The position numbers were made by a program, and so were the translations under genes. Shown here one piece after another: positions 14,512-26,500 of a stretch of DNA of 41,308 nucleotides (position 1 is its first letter; each line of letters begins with the position of its first letter). The notes beneath the pieces are model-generated. The model worked only from the letters and a program-made list of their open reading frames with translations. It did not search any database and was not told where the DNA came from. The DNA comes from a virus, in the IMG/VR virus record IMGVR_UViG_3300018080_000298, positions 1 to 41,308 of that record, one strand, 5' to 3'.

Positions 14512-16956
14512 ATGCCCCATCCTGACGACACCATGGGCCGGGATGTCTCGGTCAGTGCCATCCGAGGAGACATCGGCAAGGAGGCCGCCCATCGTCAGAT
14601 GGACCCGTCCTTCGGGGCGAGCGCCTATGCCCTGGGGCTCTGCAAGGTTGTCGAGATCAACTACGAGGAGTTCATGGTCACGCTGCGGTCCCTCAGTGGC
14701 GAGGCCCAGGAGTTTCAACACGTCCCGGTCCCCATGACGTTCCCCGGGGCAGGCACCCGTCACTTCTTCGGTGCCATGCCCAGGCAAGGGGATGTCTGTG
14801 TGGTGGGTTGGATTCCGCAGTCGAGCACCGGGGCGGGGCAGAATGCCGTCGGCTCCAAGCTGCCGATCATCGTGGCCTGGACGGTGCCCGGGGTGTGGAC
14901 TGGTCACGATTGGGTGCCGACGCAGGACTTCGAGGATAGCGAGTGGGACTACTCTCCGAAGAACGCGGCTCTCATCGAGGGGGCCTACCAGCGCCAACGC
15001 CACAAGCTCCCCCACATGCGGCCAGGGAACATCGTCGCAAGCTCGGCTCAGGGCTCTGACATCTTCCTCGACGAGGGGGTGACGATCGCCAACCGTCGGG
15101 GGAACGAGATCCGACTGCGGGACCAGGATCAGGCCCTCGTGCTGCGGACCCTCCAGCAGTTCCATGCGATGGCGGGGGCTCGGGTCTATGCCGGCATGGT
15201 GCAGCGGGACGCGGCCATGTTGCAGACGCAGATGGTCTCGGATGGCTCCTCATGGGATTCGCCGACGCAGGTGGACGAGAACGGCGACCCCATCCCGGTC
15301 GACGACCTCCCCGACAGCCTCTATGCAGCGGGCACCCTCACCCCCACCGAACTGCTGACTCGTCGCCCCACCGGGGAAGGGCTCACTTCTCCCGGCATCG
15401 CTTTGGGGGCCAACCTCGATCCCTACGTCCTGTTGCGCCGCGGCCTCTACATGGATGGCCAGGGCTTCATGGCCGACGGTTACGAGCCCGAGGCGGTCTA
15501 TGGGGGGAAACCGCTGTACCGAGTGTCCTACAGCCCGAACTTCGCCAACTCGGTCGCTGACGAGGCGGATCTTCCCACGTTGACGGAGTACCGCGTCGAG
15601 GTGGCCCACACCTCAGATGGGAGGTTGCCGGTCACGGACGAGACGGATGGCTTCGACGCCGACCGTTTGCCCGATACCCCGGACGGCTCCAAGGCCACGG
15701 ACATGTCGCCCAACCGTCCCTTCATGGAGTGGGTGTTGGGCAGTGTGGTGGGGAATGATCCCTTCTCGGAAGCGGGGCGCACGCAATACGGGCTGCCACT
15801 AGGTCTGGATGTCTTCACCTTCAAGAACCTGGAGAGCAACGTGGTGGAGGCGAACCCTCGTCTCTCGCCGCGGCTGGATACCCGGACCCAGGCCGCATCG
15901 CTGCTCCGTGTCCGGCCCCCTATGGAGGGCTGGGGCTCCGGCTCGATGACGTCCTTTACGAAGGATGGGAGACTGCGGGCCTACCTGGGAGGCCCCGAGG
16001 GAGAGGACAGCCTGCAACTGGCGACAGCGGGGAACGCCCGCATCGCTCTGGGCGGTCAACTGTTCCTGCAGTTCCACGGGCCCTTCCGTATCAACCACGC
16101 CTCGAAGGGGGACAAGAACAACCACGGCCTCGATTTCCGTTCCGAGACGGCAGGTGTTGTCATCTACGGGGGTGGCCAGATCGAGGACGACACGGTCCCC
16201 CAGGCCATCTCTCCGTCGGGGGAGGGGGGCTCCCCGGCCGATAAGCCGAGCGTCCTGATCCGCGGCAACAGCACCACGCAGATCGAGGGAGGCACCTCGG
16301 TCAACGTCCAGGCTGGGCAGCGGGCGAAGGTGGCGGCGTCGCAGGTCACCATTGACGGAACGAACAACGTCCAGGTGAGTGCTGGAGATCGGGTAGCGGT
16401 CAGCGGTAAGCAGTACGAGCTTTCCGTCACCGGCAAGGCGATCGAGAACTTCTCCGGGCCGAAGGACAACCTCCCCTCGACGTACCCCTTGCGGGAGACG
16501 ACGTTCTCGACCATCGCTCCCACAACGCAGACGGTGGACAAGGCGACCTACCAGACGGGCAGTCGCGAGGAAGTCTTCAACATCGGCAACCACACCACGT
16601 CCATGCTGGTGGGGGACATGACCTACGAGACGGAGGGGGGGACGTGGAAGGCTCGCTCCCTCCAGAACGAGGCGACCCTCTCACCGGACGGCTTCCAGGT
16701 CAGCGTGGCGGCCGGCGTGGCGAACATCGAGGCCAAGGCAGGGGCTGCTTCGTTGAAGGGCTCTGCGTCGGTCACGGTGAGTAGCAACGGGTCCGCTCTT
16801 GTTAGCGGAACGATGGTGACCCTCGGGGCCAACGGCACGGCCGGCGGTATTGTCAGTGGTGGGGACATCGATCCCCTCAACGGGCAACCCCTCTCGTCCC
16901 CCATCAATGGAAACATGGGAAGCGCGGGGCACGTCCTCGGACCGATGGTGACCTAG
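14512..16956 (+). CDS. Central spike (gp5/VgrG-like needle) of the baseplate
   Basis: This 814-residue protein begins with an OB-fold-like region (about residues 30-130; FFGAMPRQGDVCVVGWIPQ near 84) typical of gp5 and VgrG-type spike bases. A DIFLDEGVTIANRRGNEIRL segment follows near 183, where the fold turns towards the needle. The middle is an extended insert of unknown fold. The last 240 residues are rich in Gly, Ser, Thr and Val with short repeated strands (NSTTQIEGGTSVNVQAGQ near 585, VTVSSNGSALVSG near 760), as expected for a trimeric beta-helical needle. The spike pierces the outer envelope ahead of the tube. The ATG at 14512 follows the hub stop by 1 nt, with GAGGAG 7 nt upstream. No lysozyme domain is present here, unlike T4 gp5; that activity has moved into the hub gene. 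Confidence 0.78.
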   Translation: MPHPDDTMGRDVSVSAIRGDIGKEAAHRQMDPSFGASAYALGLCKVVEINYEEFMVTLRSLSGEAQEFQHVPVPMTFPGAGTRHFFGAMPRQGDVCVVGWIPQSSTGAGQNAVGSKLPIIVAWTVPGVWTGHDWVPTQDFEDSEWDYSPKNAALIEGAYQRQRHKLPHMRPGNIVASSAQGSDIFLDEGVTIANRRGNEIRLRDQDQALVLRTLQQFHAMAGARVYAGMVQRDAAMLQTQMVSDGSSWDSPTQVDENGDPIPVDDLPDSLYAAGTLTPTELLTRRPTGEGLTSPGIALGANLDPYVLLRRGLYMDGQGFMADGYEPEAVYGGKPLYRVSYSPNFANSVADEADLPTLTEYRVEVAHTSDGRLPVTDETDGFDADRLPDTPDGSKATDMSPNRPFMEWVLGSVVGNDPFSEAGRTQYGLPLGLDVFTFKNLESNVVEANPRLSPRLDTRTQAASLLRVRPPMEGWGSGSMTSFTKDGRLRAYLGGPEGEDSLQLATAGNARIALGGQLFLQFHGPFRINHASKGDKNNHGLDFRSETAGVVIYGGGQIEDDTVPQAISPSGEGGSPADKPSVLIRGNSTTQIEGGTSVNVQAGQRAKVAASQVTIDGTNNVQVSAGDRVAVSGKQYELSVTGKAIENFSGPKDNLPSTYPLRETTFSTIAPTTQTVDKATYQTGSREEVFNIGNHTTSMLVGDMTYETEGGTWKARSLQNEATLSPDGFQVSVAAGVANIEAKAGAASLKGSASVTVSSNGSALVSGTMVTLGANGTAGGIVSGGDIDPLNGQPLSSPINGNMGSAGHVLGPMVT

Positions 16957-17543
16957 TGCCGATCAGCCCTCCCAACTTCACGGCGGCGTTCAGCGTCATC
17001 GACCCAGCCCTCGGGCTGACAGGGACGGCGATGTCGAGGTTTGCTGCGGCGTTGAGCACCGCGATCTACAACTGGACGGTGACCCCGACGAACGTGCGGT
17101 TGACAGGGGTGACGACAGGCACCGCGGGGGCCGGGAATGTGACCGGAAAGCTCATCGTGCCGCCAGCCCCGCAGGTGATGCAAGCAGGCTTCCTGGCAGC
17201 GGGGGTCACCGGCCCACAGTCGTCCCGGGTGGCCACGGCGATCTCCTCCGCCATCTCGACCGCTTTCACGGCGACGGGGGGCTACACCGGCCCTTCGGCG
17301 GGTGTCGGGGTGGGGACGGATGCCTCCAAGGTTACGGTGGCCAACGCTGCGACTCTGGCCTCCCAACTGATGGCGGTGCTGGTGCCCATCCTGGGAGGGT
17401 CTGGGCCGGCGGCTTCTACGGTGGCCCGGGGGATCTCGATCGGCGTGGCAGGACAGCTTCTTCTGGGAACGGGCATCGGCGTGGTTGCAGGCAGTGTGAG
17501 TCCTACACCTTCGGTGGGGACCAGCAGCGGACAGGTGATCTGA
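16956..17543 (+). CDS. Small Ala/Gly/Val/Thr-rich virion-associated protein of unknown function
   Basis: This 195-residue protein starts at a GTG that shares its G with the spike stop codon (TAGTG). It is built of alternating Ala/Ser helices (SRFAAALSTAIYNW, ATAISSAISTAF) and Gly/Val segments (VTTGTAGAGNVTGK), with few charged residues. No Cys, catalytic motif or clear signal peptide is visible. Two halves look alike: a helix ending near W39 then TGxxxGAGNVTG, and later a helix then TGGYTGPSAGVGVG. It is tightly coupled between spike and giant protein, so it is probably a virion component, perhaps a tip, plug or assembly factor for the spike. I do not recognise the family. Confidence 0.55.
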   Translation: MPISPPNFTAAFSVIDPALGLTGTAMSRFAAALSTAIYNWTVTPTNVRLTGVTTGTAGAGNVTGKLIVPPAPQVMQAGFLAAGVTGPQSSRVATAISSAISTAFTATGGYTGPSAGVGVGTDASKVTVANAATLASQLMAVLVPILGGSGPAASTVARGISIGVAGQLLLGTGIGVVAGSVSPTPSVGTSSGQVI

Positions 17544-20500
17544 ATGGCATTCGATTTCTCGGGCTCCGTCATCCGGGGCGCACGGACGGCCAACGCCAAC
17601 GCGACGACGACGGGTCGGGCGCAGAGCGGTGTGGTCCGTGACGTCAAGCCGCTGCCCCCGACGTTCGACCTGACCAGTAGCAACGGTTACGCCCCTGACC
17701 TGGTGGACGCCGACGCCGATCACTACCGCACGGCCATCCTCAACAGCCCGGTTGAGGGGACGACCGAGTACATGATCTGGGCTGCGAACTCCTCGCAGAT
17801 CGCTCGCATCGACACCTCGAACGACGACTGGCTCAGCGAGGACGGCACCGGCACGATTCCCATCGGTACGGACCCGGTCCAGAAGATCCCGGCGTCGGCC
17901 GGCTACTTCGAGGACGGCACGAACAAGGTCATCGTCACCGACAACGGTGGCAACAGCATCGCCGCTATCAAGGAGATCCGCGTTCGCAACGGGGGCACGT
18001 TGGCGGTCACGACCATCGACGCGGTGGACTTCAAGAGCGTGGACCCGGACTCGGGTCTCATCGAGGTCAGCAGCCCCGTGCTCGTTGCGGACTTCAACGG
18101 GGCCTTCTCCAATGAACGGGGTGACCGCGTCACGAAGGTCGAGTATTGGGTCGCGGCTTCTCGCTTTTGGTGGACGCGGAACGACCCCTACGAGACACGC
18201 TTCGGCTGGGATGCTGGCCGGCAACAGTGGCGTCCCTACAAGGGAGGGCCCGTCAAGGACCTTGGGCCTCTCAGCTTCGACGGCACCTACGTCCTCTCAC
18301 CCCGCCCGACAGGGGTGGGTGTGGGGGACTATCTCCCCGGCACGGCTGGCAACGGGGATCGCTATGCGATGGTGCGCCTGGGTCGCGTGCCCGACAGCGG
18401 CTCCCTCCCTGTTGCCGAGAACAACGATGTACTGGTCGCTCCGTTCTCCGGCCTGCTGGTGGTGGATGACGGGGATGTGGGGAGCTACTCCTTCTCCAGT
18501 AGTGGGGCTCCCGAAGCGGGTGTGGTTGGGCTGACGAGCGGGGCGGTCCAGTGGAACCCTTCGTTCATCCAGGAGTACGCCGGCCAGATGGTGTGGTACT
18601 CCCACCGGAGTTTTGACGCCGAGGCGACGGGGGGAGTGGGTGCTCTCCGCGATGCGGATCGCAACCCCTTGTTCATCACACCTCCACCCACCATTGGTCA
18701 GCATGTCTTCATCCGAGTAGGGACGAGGCGCTTCCTCACGCCCATTCTCGTGGAAAGCGACACGGACCTCGACACTGTGACCCCCTCCGTGACGGAGGTG
18801 GGGGTGTCGATGTCCACCGGCAAGTTGAAGCTCAGCGAAGACCTGGTCGGGAAGGCGGACCCGGACAATCCCCTCTACGACCCGCAGTACCTCGGTGCCC
18901 AGGTCAACTTTGACGGGGTGGCCCTCAACGAGCAGCCACAACCCCTCCGGCAGCCTGTGCCCCTGGAGGACGAGGACGGCGACCCCATCGTGGGCATCCG
19001 GGACGAGGACAAGGCGTTCGTCCCGGTGGCGGACCCCTTCGAGGCCAACGGGTTGGGGACTTCGGGCATCTTGCATGTGCCGGACTGGACAGGAGCCGAG
19101 CCTCGCATCGCCACAAGTGTCCCAGGCGTCCGGCCGGGTGGTAACAACTCTGTCGATCAGACGACAGGGCTCGTGCGGCACGTCTACTTCTACCCGCCGG
19201 GTGTCGAGAGCGTGTACGTCGGCGACACCTTCATGTTCTCTTACAAGGGGGCGGTCGAGTTCCTGTTGACGGTTCCCCGCACCGAGGACCTCCCGGGGCT
19301 CTCCCTGGGGGTGAAGGGGGGCAAGGCGAAGGTCGCCCGTGAAGCGACGTTGCTGACGAACCTCACCCTCGGCTCGGCAGTGAAGCTCAACTTCAAGGCC
19401 ATCCGTGACCTCGGCACCAACAACGAGGTGTACTTCCAGCAGGCGTGGTTCCGACCGGCGACCTATACCAACACGGCTCGGGTGGTGGGCCGCATCCGAG
19501 ACGAGTTCACTTTCGACGGGGGGGAGACGCTTGTCTTCGCGATCGATGGCGTCCTCCCGGCGCATGAATGGACAGCGACGGCAGGAACGTTCTCCATCGA
19601 CGAGGTCGTGGCGGACATCCAGGCCAACACCGTGCCTGTGTTGCCAGCCAACGCGGTCTCACAGTCGGGGGGTCACCTTGTCCTCCAGGCTGCGACCTCC
19701 ATCGAGATCGGCTTCGGCAAGAACAACGTCAAGGACCTCTCGGCGTGTGAAGCTCTTGGGGTCCTTCCCGGTTGGCGTGCAGTGGGTGGGCAGGACAACT
19801 GGCTGTCGGACAGCGGCCTCACCTTCGGCCTCAATCGCAGCCCCTTGAACCTGGACCGTAGCGAGCCCTACGCGGACTTCCAGGAGCGCTACCGCGTCGA
19901 GGATCTGCAACTGTCTCCGGATTCGGGCATCCAGGCCCAGGCGTTGGTTCTCCTGGACTACCCACCACTGCAAGACGTCCCTGGCTACGACGACAACGTG
20001 TTCTTCCAGATCACGACGCTGGTGCAGAACGGGCCGACCGTTGCCATCGACAACCGCTACCTCTACAACCCCACGGATGTTCTCTACCGTTTCGGTGAGG
20101 GGTACTTCGCTTGGCTCGATGAGAGCAACACCATCCAGGCAATCGAGCAGCCGAGACGAGACCTCACCTTGGGGCAGGTCAACGTCATCGAGGACTCATT
20201 GCTGGGGGCACAACCCGACCCCGATATGGGCCTGTTCGTCTCGGAAGGGGGGAGCTTCCAGCGACTGACCACCGATCAGTACACGCTGATCAACGGCGGC
20301 GTCCCGGGGATCGCGTTGCTCACCGAACAGGTGGGGGGTCTGGTTGCTTCGGGCTCTCGTGGTTCGTGGGGCGCTGGCAGCAACGTGTTCATCAATGACT
20401 TCCAGGGGGACGAGAACTTCGAGAACCTGGGCATCGAGCCTGGCTATCGGTTGAAGATCCCGTCCGGGGACGCGACCGGGAGCTACATCGTCCAGCAGGT

Positions 20501-23500
20501 GGTGAGCCCCACCACCCTCATCGTGTCCCCTCCCTTCCTCTGGGGCAGCGGTGAACGATTCGCCTCGTGGGACCTCTACAAGGGTTTCACCGACGAGGTG
20601 TACGACCCCGCCATCGTCGCCGATGTCCTGTTCGAGGAGTTCAATCATCTCCCCGAGGAGCCTTTCCATATCCGGGTCCTCAGCCCACTTGGCGAAACTC
20701 CGGCGGACCCGGCAGCCCAGACGGCGAACCGCTTGCAGGCGGTGATGACGGACGCCTTGCAGTCAGGCCGTGAGATCAGCCTCCGATTCGGCATTGAGCA
20801 CGCGACGGCGACGAACACCGCCAGCCTCACCGGTCTCGGTCGGAAGGAGCTTGGCACCATCGCCAATGACTCGCTGTTCCTGCCGGGGGCCACGGAGAGC
20901 GACCCTGAGCACACGCGCTACGAGGATCAGGCGTTCTTCATCCAGCTAGGGACAGAGGTGTTCACCCCTGGCAGCGGGCTCACGGCAGTCACGCAGTTCA
21001 CCGATCCCTTCCCGCCGGGGGCTATCGAGTACCTCATCAGCACGGGCGAGCTTCGCTTCGGCTCAGAGGTCCTGAGTGACTACGATCAGGCCGAGGTGTT
21101 GTGGGTCGCTTCCTTCCTCGACGCTGCCAAGCTGGTCGAGGGGGTGGCCGAGTACGACCCGGCCACTGGTTTGCTGAACCTCAGTGAGGCCGATCTCATC
21201 GCCCACACGGGCCAAGAGGTCTACTTCGTCGAGCAGATGGTGACGGAGGCTCGCAAGGACGTGGCGTTCAGCCCCCTGGCGAGTGCGTTTGCCTTCATGC
21301 GGCCTCTGCGTGAACGTCAGGTTGTCGAGGTGGACTTCTTCAAGGCCGACCTCACGGGCCACAAGGCGAAGGACGGTGACGGTAACGACATCGAGGTGCT
21401 GACCTACCTCCCCGTCTACATCAACGGGGAGATGGCGACACGGGTCGAGAGCAAGGTCTACTCGTTCAACCCACCGGATGGCAGCGGCTTCCGTCGAACG
21501 GTGTTCACCGAGGTCGAGCCGACAATCTGGGTCAACGGCTACATGCAGAACTTCGGCGTCGATGACCTCACTATCGACTACGAGGACTTCACGATCCACT
21601 TCAAGACGGACCTGCAGACGACAGACGAGGTCCGGGTCAGTTACGCCGTGATCAATGCCTTCGGTGGGGAGAAGGCGTACTCGTCGGCCGTCTTCCCCGC
21701 TTACCGGCCGCCGTTCTTCCTGGAGGCCAACCAGGACACCTTCCTCCTGGATACCGACCGTCGAGGGGACATGGAGCCGGGTCGCATGATGCGCCTCGGG
21801 GCGTTCCCGACGTACATCAAGTCGTCCACCTACGACAGCAGCGCAGATCAAACGACCGTGACCATCTTCCCGGCCCCGGTTGTGGAGGCAGGAAGTCGCG
21901 CCCCCGGCAACGATGTCCTGACTCTGATCACCGACATCCCCGTGACCACCGAGGTGGACCCGGACAACCCCGTAGCCATCCCCGACGCACCTGCGGGCTT
22001 CCTGCTGCCGTTGAGTGACGCGACCCTTGGTGGTGACCTGGATTGGGAGCCGGTGAACCGAGGAGGGTTCAGCATCGACTTCCAGGGGAACCTGATGAAG
22101 TTCGCCGTGGCTGGGCACCTCATGGAAGTGGGTGGCTACCCCTTCATCATCGCCGATGCGAGTATCAGCGAGGACGGCTTCAAGACGACGGTGACGTTCA
22201 CATCGCCCTTCCCCCAGGGCTTTTCGATGGAGAACGGGGACGCGATCAAGCTCAGCGTCCGACCGATGTACCCCCCGCAGCCTCGGAACTTCTTGGGGGT
22301 CAGCCCCTTCCTCGCCACCGAGGGGACCGAGCTTGTCCTGTTCGGTGAGACGGATGAGGACGGCAACGAGCTTCCGGGACGCACGCTGGTTCCTTCGGTG
22401 GAGTACGTGGCCGATGCGGACACCGGGAACATCTCGCTGCTGGAGCCCATCCAGGCTCCTCTGGCTCCTGTGCAGAAGCTCTACTTCCGCTACACGAAGG
22501 TTGGTCTACTGCAACCGGAGTACGACAAGGGGACGCTCCGCATCCCCAGGTACACCGCTCGCTACCGTTTCAACACGGTGCCCAGCGAGGAGAACGGCCT
22601 CCTCGGCGGCTTGCTGCAGGCGACCTACAGCTTCTACAACCCCGACAGCTTCTTCGCCCGAGTGGTGCCGCTGCAGGAGTATGCTTTCGAGGCCGCCACG
22701 GAGATCATCGGCGATGTGACCAGTGGGCAGGGAGGTCAGGGTCCGTTGCTGACCTCGGGTGCCTCGACGCCTCCGGATGCGGGGCTTGCGAGTCTCACCA
22801 CGGAGCGAGGTGACCTGACCGACCTCGACCGGGCAGCCCGCCTGTTCCTCAGTTTCTACAACGATGCAGTCGTGGCCTTCGAGCAAATCAAGGAAGCCAT
22901 CGACGGGAGCATCGTCGGCGACCGGGATGGTAAGTTCCGCTTCTACATCGGCAAGGGCAAGGACTACGTCCCGCCGGGGTACGAGGACGCAATCAGTGGC
23001 TTGCTCAACCCCCGCTTCATCTGGAGCGAGGTGATGCAGTCGTCCAACGTCGGCTTCGAGATGCCGGTACTGGAGACGGACCCTCTCCTCGACCCGCTGA
23101 CGGCTGTGATCCTGGACGCGGTGATGGAGGGGGTGCCGATGGACCCCTTCACCCTCGGGAGGTTGTTCGAGTACCAGAAGCGGCTGATCCAGAACGACAT
23201 CGACGACCGGCTGTTGACAGGACCCGCTCGTCCGAAGCTCGACTGGAATCCGGCCTTGGGCCCGGTCTTCCAGCCCTTCGGCACCTTCGAGTCGATGTGG
23301 GAGCCCCAGCCCTTTTCTCGGTTGTTCCCGGAGCGGACCAACGCCTTCTTCCTCACCTACCCGGGGATCAACGCAGACCCGTCCTCTCGGACCCTCGGGG
23401 TAGACCGCTCGGCGTGGGCGGGCCGCTACTCTTTCCTCACGCCGATCTCGCGACCGTCCTTCTCGTGGGAGGAGGGCTACACCCCTCCGCAGTTCGCCTC

Positions 23501-26500
23501 GACCTACCGGACGGACATTGCGAGCATCAGCAACCCGGTCATCGGGCCGATCACGCAGATCCGGAACATCCTGGTCCAGCGGCGCCTGGCCCGAGGTCGT
23601 GTCTGGCGGTACTTCCCCACGGGTATCGAGGCCGAGGCTCTCTTCCCCGGCTCCCCGGCGGTTACCGACCCCTGTGCGATCGTGTCGCTGCTGCCTCTGA
23701 GCGAGTTCCCGATCGATCCAGGGACAGGATTCCCCGACACGGACCGTTTCATCGCCCAGGGTGGGGACCTCTACGACCTGACAACAGGAGACCCTGAGCT
23801 TCGGACACCGGCCTGGTCGGACTTCCCGGACAACCAGCAGCTTCAGGTCGGGCAGCCGACAGGCGTGACGTACCCCATCGCCTACAAGAGCGGCTCGATG
23901 CCCGTCGGGGACGGCTTGCCCGGCATCTATGTCAACGAGGTGCTGTACGGGTGCATCGTCACCTTCAAGAGCCTGGCGAGTGGTGGGCCGGGTGCCCCTC
24001 CCACCGACGTGCCCATCAGCGACTCGACGGAGATCCTGCGGCTGACCGACATCAACAGCGGCCCGGTGATGTCACTGGAGCAGGGGGATACGTTGTACGT
24101 CATCCCACCCGCCTTCACGCCGGCCGAGACGGACTCACCGCCGACGGAGGAGGACGAGCTACGGATGCGTCTGGGGATGCCGCAGTACCGCCGCGGCATG
24201 GACGTGGCCATCCGGAACAAGCTAGGCGTCCTTCGTGACCTCTCGCTGCCTGGTGGGGCGGACAACATCCCCTTCGACCTGCAGAAGTTCTTTGGCCAGA
24301 ACCCTCCGCTCCCCATGAGCGAGTTGCAGGCGCTGTGCAACTTCACGAACGAGTCGATAGACCCATTGCAGTTGCCATGTCTGCTGGGCGAGGCGAAGGA
24401 CGACACCGGGGACTTCCAGATCCCCTACGTGGCCGTGACGAACACGGAGATAGACCGCCTCTCGGCGATCACGGTGGGCATCTCGGACCTCCTCACGATC
24501 AAGAGCGCCGACGGGACGCAGTACGTCTACCCCGACGAGGTGCGGGGTTCCGATGGTCTGATCCAGGATGCCTTGGGCGGCGTGCCCCCTCTCCCGCCGG
24601 CTACGCTCATCACGACCAGTCGTCACGACCCGGCGACCTTCAACCCGGCCGCCTTGGGGGTGGGAGACGTCGAGCAGTACGACCTGTTGCTCATGGAGTA
24701 CGGCAGTCCCACGATCCTCCCCACAGGATCGCAGGGCTTCCTTTCGGTGGGTCGTGTGCAGCGAGACGCCACGGACAGCTACAGTCTCGTCGAGGTTCCC
24801 CGGTTCATCACGCAGACGGCCCAAGGGGACCCGATCCAGTACGACTTCAACAACGCCCTGACCTACTTCACACCGAATCCGCAGCCCCCACCCCCCCTGG
24901 GCATCGGCTGCCGTATCTATGAGGACACCACCACGCAGGAGACGTGGTTGGACTTCTCGGACCTGGGGCAGATCCGTCTCAACGATGGTGGAGGTGTGGC
25001 GGGTATCGGTGGCCTCAACCGCATCTTCGCGGCGGACCCTGGAAACGCGGTCATCATCCGACTGTTCGCTCGGGAGCCCTTCGTCGGCCCCATCACGGTT
25101 GAACCTGGTGACATCGTACTCACGATCATCCTGTTCCAGGGCCAGATCCGGGCGGTCTACGCGGACGGCTCGACGAACACGGTGCCCGGCACAACGGTCT
25201 CGGCCGGTGAGAACAACCCGAACTCGGCCGACCTCGACTTCCGGTCGTTCAAGTATGACGGCTACGCCCCGGGCAACGAGCCCATCGATCTCTCGACGCA
25301 CCCCGAGATCCCGAGCACCAACGCCGCTGGCATCTGGAGCACGGACTACGGCTACGACTTCACCATCTCCGTCACGACTCTCGGGGGTGGTACGGCTTTC
25401 TCCGATACAGCGTACATCGACTCGGATCGCCTGACCTTCATCGAGGTGGTGGATTGTCGAACGGCCCTTCCTCGGGGCACTCGACACCCCGTCGGCTTCC
25501 AGGAGATCGGCTGCAACCTCGTGGTCCATGGGGTCACGGTCGAGGGGGCGGGTTCCCTCAGCGACGTGAACAAATGGGTCAACGGGGACAGCAGTGGTAT
25601 TGGCGTCGGCCTTCCCTTCCCCTTGACCTTCCTTCAGCGCGACCCCTCACAACTGGAGTTGTGGCTGCAGGGAACCACAGAGGGCATCGGGGTGTGGGAG
25701 GACGCCACGGTTTCCGGTGCGGGCGACGAGCGCGGGGCTGTCCGTGTGATGTCCTTCGAGGGGTATGAGGCCCCCACAGCGGACACGGCGACGGCCTCTC
25801 CCACGCTAGTGGGTGGTCAGATCACGGCCATCGCGGTGACCTACGGCGGCTCAGGGTACGACCGCGGCATCGCCAGGGTGTTCATCACGGACCCCACGGG
25901 CATCAGCGCCGAGGCCGAGGCTGTCGTTACGGCGGGTGTCGTTACGGCGGTCAACGTACTGAATCCGGGCCATGCGTACACCGCTCCGGTAGTGACGATC
26001 GTCCATGAAGCTGGCAACATCTCGTGCCTCGACAGCAACCTCCGCTTCTCGCTCATCCCGTCCTCGGAGAAGGACGAGACCGAACTTGTCGTTGGCGACC
26101 TGGGGACCATCTGTACAGGGGTCTCCCTCATCCGGGACGGTGAGAGCAATCGCTTCTCCAACATCGACACCTCGGGCGGCCTTCCCTACGGTGGGGCCAT
26201 CACCAAGGTCGTCGCTGGAGATGTCATCGAGGTTCGCACAGGCTCGTCGGTGACGGGCACCATCAAGGCCGGAACCTACCTGGTGCGCCATGGGGTGCAG
26301 GACAACACTCCCATCCACGCTCCTGGGCCTCTATTGGGCGGCGACCGCCTCCGGGCGTTGACGCTGAGCACGACGGCGGGGGGTCGCAACGATTGGGCTG
26401 ACATCGCCTTCCCGCAGATCGCCAACGCCGAGGTGGGCAACCCCTCCATCGACGAAGGTGCCCGGCAGATCCGTGTGACGGACTTGTTCGAGGAGGAGTT

